Assembly (NCBI RefSeq): GCF_000612845.1
Contig: NZ_CCAT010000039.1
Coordinates: forward strand, 1-64,000
Length of the DNA stretch: 64,000 nt
Source: Clostridium ihumii AP5
Lineage (GTDB): Bacteria > Bacillota > Clostridia > Clostridiales > Clostridiaceae
Reading direction: 5' to 3'
Shown here piece after piece: positions 47,480-57,128 of the stretch. Within the stretch, counting starts at the first letter, position 1. The number at the start of each line of letters is the position of its first letter. A program made the translations under genes and the position numbers. Below the pieces are notes generated by a model. It was given only the letters and a program-made list of their open reading frames with translations, had not been told where the DNA came from and searched no databases.

Positions 47480-48271
47480 TTAATCTAACTGGAAGAACCT
47501 TATAATACTACCATCAATTGTGATTATATCACACTCTTTGCCTCCCCAACTTTGAGTTTTAATTTCCGTTACTTTACTCCAACCATTTTTCTTCACAAAT
47601 GAATACAATTGATCTATCCCTTCAACACGCATAAATGCAACAGTTTGTTTTAAAGGTTCACCTTCAAACATGTGAATACCATTAAATGTAGTTATTTGCA
47701 TATTAATTAACTCCTCAGGTATAGGTAATGCACACCCATAAATTCCATTTCCATCTTTATCCCTTTGATCAATATTTACATACCACCCTAAAACATTTTC
47801 AAACCATTTTGCTGTTTTGTACATATCCTTTGTATAATAGACAGGACCATTTTCCTTGACTGAGTAACCTCTTTCTTTCAAATTTTGCATACTTTGATTT
47901 CCTCCTAAAATAGATTGAACAGATATAGGGGCAAATACTTTAATATTTTCACCATGACTCCGTGCTTTTATAGGTGAAAACCCATGGAAGCGTGTAAACG
48001 CACGTGAGAAACTTTCTGGTGACTCATATCCATATTTAAAAGCAATATCAATTATCTTTTTATTTGATGAAGATATCTCTATACTAGCAAGTGTTAATCT
48101 TCGATTACGAATATAATCTCCAATTGAAATACCACATATAATAGAAAAAATACGTTGAAAGTGAAAACTTGACATATATGCTTGACTTGCAATAATTTCT
48201 AGTTTTAAATTTTCAAATATATTATCTTCAATAAAATCAATTGCTCTTTGAATACAATCTACTGTATCCAT
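47480..48271 (-). CDS. AraC-family regulator with C-terminal VOC/glyoxalase domain
   Basis: 263 residues. Two HTH motifs in 1-105 (ASQAYMSSFHFQRIFSI, then FKYGYESPESFSRAFTRFHG). From about 137 a glyoxalase/VOC domain (TAKWFENVLGWYVNIDQRD, IDGSIIRFFQLD). Likely senses a small molecule and activates nearby genes. Target genes not obvious. Confidence 0.9.
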   Translation of the reverse strand: MDTVDCIQRAIDFIEDNIFENLKLEIIASQAYMSSFHFQRIFSIICGISIGDYIRNRRLTLASIEISSSNKKIIDIAFKYGYESPESFSRAFTRFHGFSPIKARSHGENIKVFAPISVQSILGGNQSMQNLKERGYSVKENGPVYYTKDMYKTAKWFENVLGWYVNIDQRDKDGNGIYGCALPIPEELINMQITTFNGIHMFEGEPLKQTVAFMRVEGIDQLYSFVKKNGWSKVTEIKTQSWGGKECDIITIDGSIIRFFQLD

Positions 48272-48413
48272 TTAACCACCCCCTCTGTCTATTTTCTAGT
48301 ATAAAGAAACTTTTTATATACTTCTTGACATTTTCTGCTTACTTCAGCTAATATACATCTTTAAAATTAATCTTATTATTAATATAATATTTCAAATTCA
48401 CAGACACATAATT

Positions 48414-48707
48414 TTAGAAATCATATACACTATTAGGAATTATAAACCATAATCCTAATTTTGTTTTATACACGCCCATTCCTGAAGCAGAATTGTCATT
48501 ATACAATAAATGAACACGTACATTTCTTTTATCATCAGATGTATATTCTAATTGTGGAGCTTCTTTTAAATGATATTTAAAGTACCCATGATAAAAATTA
48601 TATTTCTTAGCAACTCTTATTGGATTAGTATGTATGAATATGAATGATGATAAAAAGCAAACAATAATAATAAAAAAAGCAATACTAGTTGCTTTAGGTT
48701 TTTTCAT
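48414..48707 (-). CDS. Membrane-anchored hypothetical protein
   Basis: 97 residues from ATG 48707 (AGGTGG eight bases before; GTG 48719 less likely). One N-terminal helix (about 6-25), then an extracytoplasmic domain with RVHLLYNDNSASGMGVYKT. Not recognised. Confidence 0.7.
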   Translation of the reverse strand: MKKPKATSIAFFIIIVCFLSSFIFIHTNPIRVAKKYNFYHGYFKYHLKEAPQLEYTSDDKRNVRVHLLYNDNSASGMGVYKTKLGLWFIIPNSVYDF

Positions 48708-48774
48708 AAATAATTCCACCTTTCTTATAACTGTTGCAATTCTGAGTCTAGGTAGAATAATTTCAAATTAGTAA

Positions 48775-49161
48775 TTATACTAATTTTATTGGTTTTCCAA
48801 TTTTCTTATCCACTCTCCATTGTGGAGGGTTTGTATCATCTCCCCAGTACTCATCAATACTTATTATCTTTTCCCCTGAAAACCTTATAAACGATGTAGC
48901 ATGAAATGAACTACTATTATCTGAAAGCCATACTCTTGTAACTGAAATAGCTAAATCGCCTATTACCTCAAGTTTTTCAACCTCGCCACACCAATTACCA
49001 GGATATTCACAGTTTGCTATTATATATTCTTCTACTGTAAAACTTTCATTAGTATTATGCCAATTAATTATAGCATTTGAATTAAAATATCTTTTAAGTT
49101 TCTTTGGATTTTGCTCAATAATATCTTTCCAAAGTTCTAGTACCCTATCCTTTGTCTCCAT
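48775..49161 (-). CDS. SnoaL/NTF2-like protein
   Basis: 128 residues from ATG 49161 (GGGGG nine bases upstream). NTF2-like cone: LWKDIIEQNPKKLKRYFN, INWHNTNESFTVEEYI, then FIRFSGEKIISIDEYWGDD. Such proteins bind or isomerise small hydrophobic molecules. A MITE-like element starts right behind its ribosome binding site. Confidence 0.82.
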   Translation of the reverse strand: METKDRVLELWKDIIEQNPKKLKRYFNSNAIINWHNTNESFTVEEYIIANCEYPGNWCGEVEKLEVIGDLAISVTRVWLSDNSSSFHATSFIRFSGEKIISIDEYWGDDTNPPQWRVDKKIGKPIKLV

Positions 49162-49178
49162 GTATTTATCCCCCAATA

Positions 49179-49686
49179 ATAGGGCTCCAAGTTCAAATTT
49201 TAAATAACAAATTTATCAATTGAAAGACTTTTTTCTTTCATCAAGAAACAGGAATTATTTAAATTAGTATTTCTTTAAAATTTAATTTAGAAAATCTTAT
49301 TAATTTGTGTTTTATTTTCAAGACCTGAACCCAAGGACGGGTTCAGCGACTGCCTAGACAAGATGTCGTGTGAACTAAATTTAGAAATATGTAATTGAGA
49401 ATTCAATGTATATTTTTTATAAATCAAGGAAGTAATTTACATCAATAATGGAATTTTATTAATGTGAATTGCTGACGAAGAGTTATGAAAAATAGGCTAG
49501 AATTTAATTACATAGCTCTGAATTTAGCTCACTAATAGCCGTCTAGTCTTAAAAATAAAATGGCAAATTTATTAGAGTTTCTTCGAAATTTTTATGAATA
49601 ACGTTTTAAATAATTACTGTTTCCTTTACTACTACCATTCTCATTTAATATTTGAATAATTTCATTTTTCAGCTTGAAACCCTATA
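49179..49686. mobile_element. MITE-like element with a structured core, copy 2
   Basis: About 508 bp. Ends ATAGGGCTCCAAGTT (left) and, reverse-complemented, TATAGGGTTTCAAGC (right). Inner AAACAGGAATTATTTAAA and TTTAAATAATTACTGTTT repeats enclose the same GAACCC...GGGTTC core as 7297-7607, but with about 160 bp extra between the core arms. No ORF. Confidence 0.75.
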
Positions 49687-49696
49687 ATAACTTGCA

Positions 49697-50062
49697 TTAA
49701 ACATGTAGTGGTATGTTCTCTAAAAAATGTTTTTCTACATTACACTTATTTACTCCATATTCAATCATTTCATTCCATGTTTTATCTCTTTTTACTGGAA
49801 GCTCAAAATATTTCCCTTTCAATATAACAAAGAGAGTTTCGTCACTAAAAGTGTGTATATACCATGTCAATTTCACTTCATTTTTAAGCATTTCTAATAA
49901 GTCTTTTATTTTTTCATCTGGTACACGATATTCATTTGTGTGCCATACTGGACATTCATCTTCTGGTACGTTTTCAATTCTTTGCGAAAAGAAATACGGT
50001 TTTATTATCTCTAATACTTGATTGTTTTCTAAGCTTTCTTCAATTACACCTAGTGTAAACAT
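49697..50062 (-). CDS. Hypothetical protein, 121 aa
   Basis: ATG 50062 with GGAGGTGG. Soluble; PEDECPVWHTNEYRVPDEKI and KLTWYIHTFSDETLFVILKG are its clearest segments. Possibly an ASCH- or immunity-like small protein, but not recognised. Confidence 0.65.
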   Translation of the reverse strand: MFTLGVIEESLENNQVLEIIKPYFFSQRIENVPEDECPVWHTNEYRVPDEKIKDLLEMLKNEVKLTWYIHTFSDETLFVILKGKYFELPVKRDKTWNEMIEYGVNKCNVEKHFLENIPLHV

Positions 50063-50164
50063 TATCCACCTCCATAGATTTCCTAATAATATTAATATAC
50101 ATTTTATTATAGTAAAATTTTCAATTAGAATATTAAGAAGCACCTAAAAACTATAAATTAATAT

Positions 50165-50842
50165 CTATTTATTTTTTAAATAATCCTCAATAGCCTTTAC
50201 TCTATCATATCGTTTTCTTTTCCTATTAACTTGTAGCTGTAATTCTAATGGTGGAACTTTAACAATATTTCCATTCCATAGGACACTTTCTATATGATTC
50301 CTTGCATATGGCCCAAAATCAGATGGTTCTGGTTTATCTACAAAATCCTGTGGATCAAAAGCCAAATCTATTCTTGCATTTAAAAATAGCACACCAAAAT
50401 AATCCACCACCCAACCTTTACTTGAAATAATAGGTTCAACAATAAAATCAGAAAAAATATTTTTTATCTTACCAATGTCCTTTGAATTTAGCATAATATC
50501 AACATCATGAGGCATAACAGAAATTCCTCTTATGCACAAAGCACAACTGCCAGTTAACCACCAATCTATATCATAACCTTTAATTTTATTTATAAATGAT
50601 AACAAAGCTTTTTCCCATTGAACTTCTTTTAAGTATCCCATTTGTAAAAACATTTCTTCTGCATAATTCTTGAAATTCATTTTAATATTATCTATATTAT
50701 CAATGTTTTTAGGATACTTCTTTACAAAATTTCCATGTTCTAAAGAGTAATATTGGCTTTCAAGAATGCTTTTATATTCATTGGGATACTCAGAAATTAC
50801 AAATAAAATATTATTTTCATTTTCTTTAAATGAAATGTTCAT
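50165..50842 (-). CDS. Nucleotidyltransferase-fold protein
   Basis: 225 residues. WWLTGSCALCIRGISVMPHD then VDIML gives the GS and D-x-D of the pol-beta/aminoglycoside nucleotidyltransferase fold. An N-terminal 80-residue helical region precedes it. Substrate unknown. Module promoter at 50893. Confidence 0.8.
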   Translation of the reverse strand: MNISFKENENNILFVISEYPNEYKSILESQYYSLEHGNFVKKYPKNIDNIDNIKMNFKNYAEEMFLQMGYLKEVQWEKALLSFINKIKGYDIDWWLTGSCALCIRGISVMPHDVDIMLNSKDIGKIKNIFSDFIVEPIISSKGWVVDYFGVLFLNARIDLAFDPQDFVDKPEPSDFGPYARNHIESVLWNGNIVKVPPLELQLQVNRKRKRYDRVKAIEDYLKNK

Positions 50843-50892
50843 ATACCCCTCCCCTATTTAATTTCTCTATTATAAATTATTATTACAATCCA

Positions 50893-50912
50893 ATTATAAC
50901 ATATTCTGTAAA
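50893..50912 (-). promoter_or_regulatory. Shared module promoter (nucleotidyltransferase gene)
   Basis: TTTACAGAATATGTTATAAT on the - strand, 50 bases before the start codon: extended -10 TGTTATAAT. Confidence 0.68.
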
Positions 50913-50932
50913 TACAGTGTTTTAATTTACAT

Positions 50933-52120
50933 TTAATACTCCAACCAAACCTGTGATGAATAGATTCCCTTTCTGCCTGAAATAAACACACTTATTATAC
51001 AAACAATTATTGCAAAAATCATATTATTTGAACCAAAAAGCTCAAGATATAATATAAATGAAGCAATAGGTGCGTTAGTAGCACCAGCAAAAACACCTAT
51101 TAATCCCAAAGCTGCTGAAAAAGCAACCGGAATACCAACTATAGGTGATAATGTTGCTCCTAATGTTGCCCCTATAACAAATAGTGGTGTTACTTCTCCT
51201 CCTTGATATCCAACACTTAAACAAAGAGTTGTTAGTGTGAGTTTTATGATAAAAGCAAAATATGGAACATTGCCTTCAAACGAATCCATTAATAACCCTA
51301 AACTTAAATTGTTATATAATCTATTTCCTAATAAAAATGTTATACAAACCATAATTGACCCACCAATAAAAATTTTTATATAATCATCTTTAATATATTT
51401 ATTAAAAATAACCTTAAAGAAATCAGTCATATATACAAATAATTTACTAATAATTCCAAAGCAAATTGAAAGTAATATAACTTTTTCGATATTGATAAAA
51501 TCAAAAGATTCTATAGGTGGTATTTGAAAGTGAGAGTGCGATACACCTAAAAACCTTACAACTTTATCGCCAACTATAGCAGCTGTTATAGCTGGTAACA
51601 TAGACGCATAAGTTAAACTACCCACAGTTGAAACTTCTACTGCAAATATACTCCCAGCAATCGGTGTTCCAAACACAGCAGAAAATCCAGAAGAAACCCC
51701 ACTAATCAATAATATTTTTCTATCCAAATCATATTTTTTAAAGATATCTGCAAATAAGTTTCCAATAGTTCCACCAATTTGCACACCTGTACCTTCCCTG
51801 CCTACTGATCCTCCAAATAAATGTGTTAAAATTGTCCCTATAAAAACTAATGGTGCCATAACTAAATGTATTTTTTCATTACGCCCATTAATATTTTCAA
51901 TAATTAAGTTATTTCCCTTTTTTGAGTTTTTACCATACTTTTTATAAAGAAAAGTCATTAACACTCCAGATAAAGGTAGTAACAATATTAGCAAGTCGTA
52001 CTTTAAGTTTAATTCAATAACCTTCTCAAGCAATATAAGAAATCCTCCAATAATTACACCAGATAATCCTCCTATTATTGCTGAAATCAACACTAATTTT
52101 AAAATTTTTATCTTACTCAT
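50933..52120 (-). CDS. eriC: ClC-type fluoride channel/antiporter (CLC-F class)
   Basis: 395 residues, about 10-12 membrane helices. The gate motif is GREGT (107-111) rather than the GREGP of chloride ClCs, as in the fluoride-specific class; SSGFSAVFGTPIAGSIFAVE and YQGGEVTPLFVIGATLG are also typical. A fluoride riboswitch with an overlapping terminator lies directly upstream, which makes fluoride export the likely role. ATG 52120 with AAGGAG. Confidence 0.92.
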   Translation of the reverse strand: MSKIKILKLVLISAIIGGLSGVIIGGFLILLEKVIELNLKYDLLILLLPLSGVLMTFLYKKYGKNSKKGNNLIIENINGRNEKIHLVMAPLVFIGTILTHLFGGSVGREGTGVQIGGTIGNLFADIFKKYDLDRKILLISGVSSGFSAVFGTPIAGSIFAVEVSTVGSLTYASMLPAITAAIVGDKVVRFLGVSHSHFQIPPIESFDFINIEKVILLSICFGIISKLFVYMTDFFKVIFNKYIKDDYIKIFIGGSIMVCITFLLGNRLYNNLSLGLLMDSFEGNVPYFAFIIKLTLTTLCLSVGYQGGEVTPLFVIGATLGATLSPIVGIPVAFSAALGLIGVFAGATNAPIASFILYLELFGSNNMIFAIIVCIISVFISGRKGIYSSQVWLEY

Positions 52121-52154
52121 ATTTTCTCCTTAATTTTAAATATTCATATAAAAA

Positions 52155-52243
52155 AAGCTAATGAAACTACAACAAAGAAAGTTGTAGAAGTCATTAGCTT
52201 ATTAAGCAGTTTTGATATAAATCAAGGGAGACATTCATTCCCT
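52155..52243 (-). promoter_or_regulatory. Fluoride riboswitch with overlapping terminator
   Basis: Read on the - strand: AGGGAATGAATGTCTCCC, then AAACTGCTTAATAAGCTAAT, GACTTCTACAAC, matching the crcB-motif aptamer (GGG-AUGA..CCC, AAACUGC, GCUGAUG, CUCUAC). The last part (AAGCTAATGA and TACAAC) is also the 5-prime arm of a hairpin (52155-52200) ending in a T run. Fluoride binding should stop that hairpin forming and allow ClC expression. Confidence 0.85.
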
Positions 52244-52284
52244 AATAAAAAATATTATATCAAACTTAAATATATAGTTCAATC

Positions 52285-52639
52285 TATAGTGTTCCAAGTT
52301 CAAATTTAAAGTAATCTCTTTATCAAATGATATTATTAAGCTTACAGTTTATTTCTATTTTTATATTTGGAACCAAGTAAGAGTTAAAAGTGAAAAGTGA
52401 AAAGTTATAGTTGATATTACTCACTTCGCTTTTAATATCTAAAAATAGAAATGCTTAAAAACTACGTTTTTATATTGTTTTCAAGTAATTTGCTTAGCAA
52501 ATTATCATAAAAATTGATTTTAAAAACTGATACTTCAGTTTTATCCTTAATTGTTAATTGTTAATTTTGTATAACACTTTAAATTTTTCTTTCTCAACTG
52601 AAACATGAATAACTTAAAGTTCCAACTTGGATTCCTATA
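52285..52639. mobile_element. MITE-like element, TATAG-ended family, copy 2
   Basis: About 355 bp, TATAGTGTTCCAAGTT at the left and (reverse complement) TATAGGAATCCAAGTT at the right. Interior shares AAGTGAAAAGTTATAG and ACTCACTTCGCTTTTAATA-like stretches with 6025-6325. No ORF. Confidence 0.75.
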
Positions 52640-52651
52640 TATAACTTAAAT

Positions 52652-53176
52652 TTAAGAATTCATCTTTATAATTGTTTCATCTATTGAAATGCATTTTGCA
52701 TATCTTCCATTCCAAATAAATTCATTATAATATCTATAACTTTGTTCTGATGACATAAATTTATTATTTACTGTTGTATTTGCATATTCTGGAACTATAA
52801 TATTAAATCCATGTTCAAATCCGCATTTTATAGTAGCATCAATACAATAGTCTGTTTGAAGTCCTGCAATAATTATATCTTTTTCACCCTTATTTATTAA
52901 ATACTCTAACAAACCAGTTCCTTTAAAAGCACTATTAACATTTTTGTCGAATATTCGTTCTCCATTTATTGGTTTAAACTCTTCATATATTTCAAATCCA
53001 ATATTTCCTTTTGTTAATTCACTATCTTGTCCATCGTCATGACGTACATATATTACTTCAATTCTATTTGTTCTAGCTTTATTTATTAGTTCTTTAACAT
53101 TAGATACAAACCTATCAAATTCATATAATTTTTCATTCACTATTAATTTTTGTGTATCAACTATTAATAAAACCAT
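52652..53176 (-). CDS. Isochorismatase-family cysteine hydrolase
   Basis: 174 residues. VLLIVDTQKLIVNEK holds the first catalytic Asp; IIAGLQTDYCIDATIKCGFE holds the Cys; a Lys lies between. Members hydrolyse amides such as nicotinamide. ATG 53176 with AAAAGGGG. Confidence 0.88.
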   Translation of the reverse strand: MVLLIVDTQKLIVNEKLYEFDRFVSNVKELINKARTNRIEVIYVRHDDGQDSELTKGNIGFEIYEEFKPINGERIFDKNVNSAFKGTGLLEYLINKGEKDIIIAGLQTDYCIDATIKCGFEHGFNIIVPEYANTTVNNKFMSSEQSYRYYNEFIWNGRYAKCISIDETIIKMNS

Positions 53177-53230
53177 TTCAATCCCCTTTTCTATTTATAG
53201 TATAAAAATATGTTTTGATTTAATAAATTA

Positions 53231-53250
53231 ACTATACCATATTTTACAAA
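53231..53250 (-). promoter_or_regulatory. Shared module promoter (isochorismatase gene)
   Basis: TTTGTAAAATATGGTATAGT on the - strand, 55 bases before the start codon: extended -10 TGGTATAGT. Confidence 0.6.
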
Positions 53251-53310
53251 TAAATTATTGTTTATTCTTTTAAAGCACATATTTAATATATCTCCTTATT
53301 TTTAAATTCC

Positions 53311-53733
53311 TTAGCAAATTGAAATTTTTTCAATAAAGTCCTTTGCTTCACTTAATATTCTTTTTGAACTATCAAAATTTAAAACTTCCATTGCGTCTTC
53401 ATATTTAATTAAATATGCCCCATCTAATTCTTCTTCTTGATAACATATCTGTTGATTATCATACTCTGCAACAAAATATATTACTTCTTTAATTATCTCT
53501 TCCTTATTAGGAATTATATATTCATCCATTGTCCTAAAACCATCAATAATTTGAGGTCTTATACCTATTTCTTCATATATTTCTCTTAATGCAGTCTCTT
53601 TTTCTGTTTCCATTCCTTCAATATGACCTTTAGGAAATCCATAATGTCCTTCTAAAGATTTAACAATAACGAAGTAAACATCATTTTCTTTGCGTGTAAA
53701 TACCACTGCACCACTTGACACTTCATGTTTCAT
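53311..53733 (-). CDS. NUDIX hydrolase
   Basis: 140 residues with a complete Nudix box: GHIEGMETEKETALREIYEE followed by IGI. Starts VSSGAVVFTRKENDVYFVIV, near the Ap4A hydrolase/MutT type. Hydrolyses X-linked nucleoside diphosphates. Substrate unknown. Confidence 0.95.
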   Translation of the reverse strand: MKHEVSSGAVVFTRKENDVYFVIVKSLEGHYGFPKGHIEGMETEKETALREIYEEIGIRPQIIDGFRTMDEYIIPNKEEIIKEVIYFVAEYDNQQICYQEEELDGAYLIKYEDAMEVLNFDSSKRILSEAKDFIEKISIC

Positions 53734-53908
53734 AAAAAAAGCCTCCTAAAAATCCCCTTTAACCCTCAGAACTTAATACAATAATTCATTATTTAAAATA
53801 AGAAATGTGGTAAATTCTATATCTACTTATGTATGAACTAGAAATTGATACTATTGGAATATATACTTGGATTACAGTCATCCTCGATATACTTTGATTC
53901 TATATTAG

Positions 53909-54439
53909 TCATAAAACACACTCTAGTTGGCAATCACAAGGTTCTTTTTCTGCAAGCTCTTTATTATATTCAACAGCTTCCACACACCCCATCGCTCGAT
54001 AAAAAGCTTGACTTTCTATTGCCGAATGAGCTGATATATATAATTTTTCGGCATGATGCTCTTTTGCCCACTTTTTTGCTAAACTAAATAATTCTTTTCC
54101 AATTCCTTCTCCACGCATATCCTGTGATACATGAATGTTGGATAAATCCATGTATTTAGCATGTATGCCAAATATAGCTGGCTCTACAGATGCAAATCCC
54201 TTCAGATATCCATGACAGAAAGCACCAACAACATATCCGTTGGAATTAATTAGATTTTCCAGGTACAAAACCCCTTCCCGATATTCTTCCTCACACCAGT
54301 TATCAACAAATGGTACATCTTTAATGAACCATTCACCGTTTATTTTTCTCCAGCACCTAGTTACATTCTGCGTCCTATCAAAAGATTCGAACAACGAGAG
54401 ATTCACATCGTTGGCATCCAATACTTTATATGTAATCAT
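53909..54439 (-). CDS. GNAT acetyltransferase
   Basis: 176 residues. HVSQDMRGEGIGKELFSLAK is motif A; SQAFYRAMGCVEAVEYN near the end. Visibly less AT-rich than neighbours, suggesting recent acquisition. A module promoter (54543) and motif copy (54478) lie upstream. Substrate unknown. Confidence 0.92.
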   Translation of the reverse strand: MITYKVLDANDVNLSLFESFDRTQNVTRCWRKINGEWFIKDVPFVDNWCEEEYREGVLYLENLINSNGYVVGAFCHGYLKGFASVEPAIFGIHAKYMDLSNIHVSQDMRGEGIGKELFSLAKKWAKEHHAEKLYISAHSAIESQAFYRAMGCVEAVEYNKELAEKEPCDCQLECVL

Positions 54440-54542
54440 TATAAATCACCTCACCAAGTATAAATAATCTTAATTATAAATTCCTATTTATCGAATTGGT
54501 TCACATCTTTTATATATCATATTTATTTACTATCCTAAATTA

Positions 54543-54562
54543 ATTGTAACATATTTTGTAAA
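54543..54562 (-). promoter_or_regulatory. Shared module promoter (GNAT gene)
   Basis: TTTACAAAATATGTTACAAT on the - strand, about 100 bases before the start codon, with AAATTCCTATTTAT (54478-54491) between them. Confidence 0.65.
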
Positions 54563-54677
54563 TAATCAATTATTTAATTTAAAAAGCATTTTTACATCTA
54601 TTATTTAAATAGTTATGTTATTTAATAGATAAATTAGTATATAGACTATTACTACAGTACTTTCGAAAAAATTCTTA

Positions 54678-55310
54678 TTATAACACCTCAAGTAAGTCGT
54701 TTAATTGTGAAATCTCTATATTAGGAATATATTCATCTGATTTTGGATTCTGAATTCCACCAAATCCCTGCTTAATCCATATTGTCTTCATTCCAATTTG
54801 CTTTGCTGGAAATATATCGTTATCTAATCGATCTCCAACCATAACTATTTCTGATGCTTTATATCCTGATTTTTCTACTGCAATCTCAAAAAGTTTAATA
54901 TTTGGCTTCATAATCTGATAATCCCATGATGAAATTATAAATGAAAAATATTTTAAAATTCCTAATTCTCTTAATCTATCTATAAGTCCATCTGTTTGAT
55001 TTGCAATAATCCCTAATTCATATCTCTTGGATAAAGTCTGTAGTACTACATTCGCATTATCATATAGTTTTTCAAGATTATGCTTATAAGGAGCTTGATT
55101 TTTAAAGCCAAACTTTTTTATAACTGTTCGATATTGTGGTTTATAATCTAAAGAAGCTTGAACAATTTCAGCATATATTTGTTCAGGTGATAAATTAAGT
55201 AATTTTGCTTCTTCTGTTTGTGATTGTTCCAAACACCTCTGCTGCCATACATCATCTTCATTAATCAATGTATAACCTATATCAAAAAATATACATTTAA
55301 TATTTTTCAT
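54678..55310 (-). CDS. HAD-superfamily hydrolase
   Basis: 210 residues from ATG 55310. IFFDIGYTL is motif I with Gly in place of the second Asp; IIANQTDGL motif II; KPNIKLF motif III Lys; MVGDRLDNDI motif IV. Similar proteins with DxG are common, so activity is possible but altered. Module promoter at 55403. Confidence 0.88.
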   Translation of the reverse strand: MKNIKCIFFDIGYTLINEDDVWQQRCLEQSQTEEAKLLNLSPEQIYAEIVQASLDYKPQYRTVIKKFGFKNQAPYKHNLEKLYDNANVVLQTLSKRYELGIIANQTDGLIDRLRELGILKYFSFIISSWDYQIMKPNIKLFEIAVEKSGYKASEIVMVGDRLDNDIFPAKQIGMKTIWIKQGFGGIQNPKSDEYIPNIEISQLNDLLEVL

Positions 55311-55402
55311 CACTTTACCTCCTACTAAAAATATTTCTACGTATTATTAATAAGGTAGTTTACAAATAAAGTTATATCTCATAATAATACTATCACGAAT
55401 CA

Positions 55403-55422
55403 ATCATAACATATTTTGTAAA
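55403..55422 (-). promoter_or_regulatory. Shared module promoter (HAD gene)
   Basis: TTTACAAAATATGTTATGAT on the - strand, 93 bases before the start codon. Confidence 0.65.
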
Positions 55423-55492
55423 TACCACAATATCTATTAATTACTTCATTATTTAATCATAAAGCAATTTTATATTTGAATTACCAAATAAA

Positions 55493-55530
55493 AAATACCG
55501 TATATTCAGTTTTGAATAGTACGGTATTTT
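55493..55530 (-). terminator. Module terminator
   Basis: AAATACCGTA ... TACGGTATTT hairpin with a TATTCAGTTTTGAATA inner repeat, about 55 bases after the GNAT gene ending at 55585. Confidence 0.8.
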
Positions 55531-55584
55531 TATAAGTTATTATTTTGTCACTCTTGATGTTTAATATTAAAATTATATACTAAA

Positions 55585-56085
55585 TTATGCTTTAAATAAT
55601 TTATTTAAGTATAACGCATATGGTGTTTCATAATGTGTAGGATTATTATTTTTATCAATATAATGATGATCAATATTTTGCATTTTTACTAATTTCGAAA
55701 ATCCCCAGACTTTATACATGCAGGTTAATTTTTCCGCCTCATCATTATCTACCCCTATGGTCACCTCGCTAAAACCTTTCTCTATAACCCTGCGTAAAAC
55801 TCTTTGCATTAGCATCTTTCCCAGTCCTCGTCCCTGAAACTCCTTATCAACTCTAAAAGCACAAAGATATGCTCTTTCCTTACCATTGGCTTCATCCTTA
55901 TCTTGAGAATCCCAAAATATATAAAGTTCACCTATCAGTGATCTATCTATTTCATTTTCAATTGTCCAAAATTCTATGTTTCCTTTTTCAATACCATCTA
56001 TAAAATATGTTTTAGTAGGCAAGTTATTATTTCCCCATAAATGCTTCAACTCTTCTTTTGAGCCTATCCTGATTAACATTTTCAT
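55585..56085 (-). CDS. GNAT acetyltransferase
   Basis: 166 residues. DKEFQGRGLGKMLMQRVLRR is motif A. Also less AT-rich than neighbours. ATG 56085 or 56079. Module promoter at 56119. Substrate unknown. Confidence 0.92.
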   Translation of the reverse strand: MKMLIRIGSKEELKHLWGNNNLPTKTYFIDGIEKGNIEFWTIENEIDRSLIGELYIFWDSQDKDEANGKERAYLCAFRVDKEFQGRGLGKMLMQRVLRRVIEKGFSEVTIGVDNDEAEKLTCMYKVWGFSKLVKMQNIDHHYIDKNNNPTHYETPYALYLNKLFKA

Positions 56086-56118
56086 TCTCCTTTCTAGTAA
56101 TTCTATTATTACAATATA

Positions 56119-56138
56119 ATTGTACCATATTTTGTAAA
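56119..56138 (-). promoter_or_regulatory. Shared module promoter (GNAT gene)
   Basis: TTTACAAAATATGGTACAAT on the - strand, 34 bases before the start codon: extended -10 TGGTACAAT. Confidence 0.62.
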
Positions 56139-56333
56139 ATACTGTGTAGTTCTATTATCAAAGAACAAATTTAATAATTATTTTGCAATATAATCATAGA
56201 TTAATTTTATTTTTGTAATGTGACTATTCTTCTTCATTATTACATTAATTTTGAAATTTAAATCTACCACTGTTACTTATCCATAAAATTATATAATCAT
56301 TATTTCGCCTCTTAATCTTTTTAAATTACAAAA

Positions 56334-56368
56334 AAATACCGCATATTCACTTTTGAATAATACGGTAT
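56334..56368 (-). terminator. Module terminator
   Basis: AATACCGCATATTCA ... TGAATAATACGGTAT hairpin, about 50 bases after the membrane-protein gene ending at 56417. Close relative of 55493 and 56999. Confidence 0.78.
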
Positions 56369-56416
56369 CTACGTTAGATTTTCATGATATATTACTATTA
56401 TCAACTTTATATAATT

Positions 56417-56815
56417 TTATTTACTTTCTAATGATACTAAAGAACCATCTGTTTCTTCTGCCACTCGGTCACCTTCTACGAATTTTTCTTCTTGCATTTT
56501 TTTATTAGTAACACTATATTGTTTTTCCATTTCATTTTTATCACTAACATAAATCACTAAATCTGTTGAATCATTCACAGTTTTGATTTTTTTTATTATC
56601 ATTATATTTTCAGAAAGACGTTTATCTTTTGCTTGACCTATTACCATACCGATGCCCATACCAATTGGAAGTCCAAAACACATTCCAAGAGTCATATTAT
56701 CAGGGTAAATAATCATTCCAAATATTAATCCACCTGAAACACCGAAACACATTCCAATGCTCATATATAGTGTCATATATTTTTCCACTGTGTTTTTTTT
56801 GTCTTTATTATTCAT
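56417..56815 (-). CDS. Small glycine-zipper membrane protein
   Basis: 132 residues from ATG 56815 (GGAGGT site). Two helices rich in Gly and Met (MSIGMCFGVSGGLIFGMIIY, then MCFGLPIGMGIGMVIG), then a soluble tail. Not recognised. Module promoter at 56889. Confidence 0.75.
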   Translation of the reverse strand: MNNKDKKNTVEKYMTLYMSIGMCFGVSGGLIFGMIIYPDNMTLGMCFGLPIGMGIGMVIGQAKDKRLSENIMIIKKIKTVNDSTDLVIYVSDKNEMEKQYSVTNKKMQEEKFVEGDRVAEETDGSLVSLESK

Positions 56816-56888
56816 AGTTACCTCCCAAACTTCCAATGTATATTATCCTAGATATAGTTAACTCACACTTTATAACTATTATAATGTA

Positions 56889-56908
56889 ATTATAGTGTAT
56901 TTTTCAAA
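56889..56908 (-). promoter_or_regulatory. Shared module promoter, diverged
   Basis: TTTGAAAAATACACTATAAT on the - strand. The -10 is intact but the upstream TG is lost. 74 bases before the start codon. Confidence 0.5.
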
Positions 56909-56998
56909 TACTGTGCTATTCAATTTTAAAATAACAAATTTTAATACTTATTTTGCTTTATATAATACAGTAATTTTATATTTGAAATACGACATAAA

Positions 56999-57034
56999 AA
57001 ATACCGCAAATTCATTTTTGAATGGTACGGTATT
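56999..57034 (-). terminator. Module terminator
   Basis: AAATACCGCAAATTCA ... TGAATGGTACGGTATTT hairpin, after the alpha/beta hydrolase gene ending at 57129. Preceded by TACGACATAAAAAA, shared with 58233. Confidence 0.78.
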
Positions 57035-57128
57035 TAGAAGATTCAATATTTAATTTTTTTTCATAATATTTTAAAATTGTTCACAAACTCTACTCTACAA
57101 ATTGAAATTTGTTAGTTTATCATTATGC

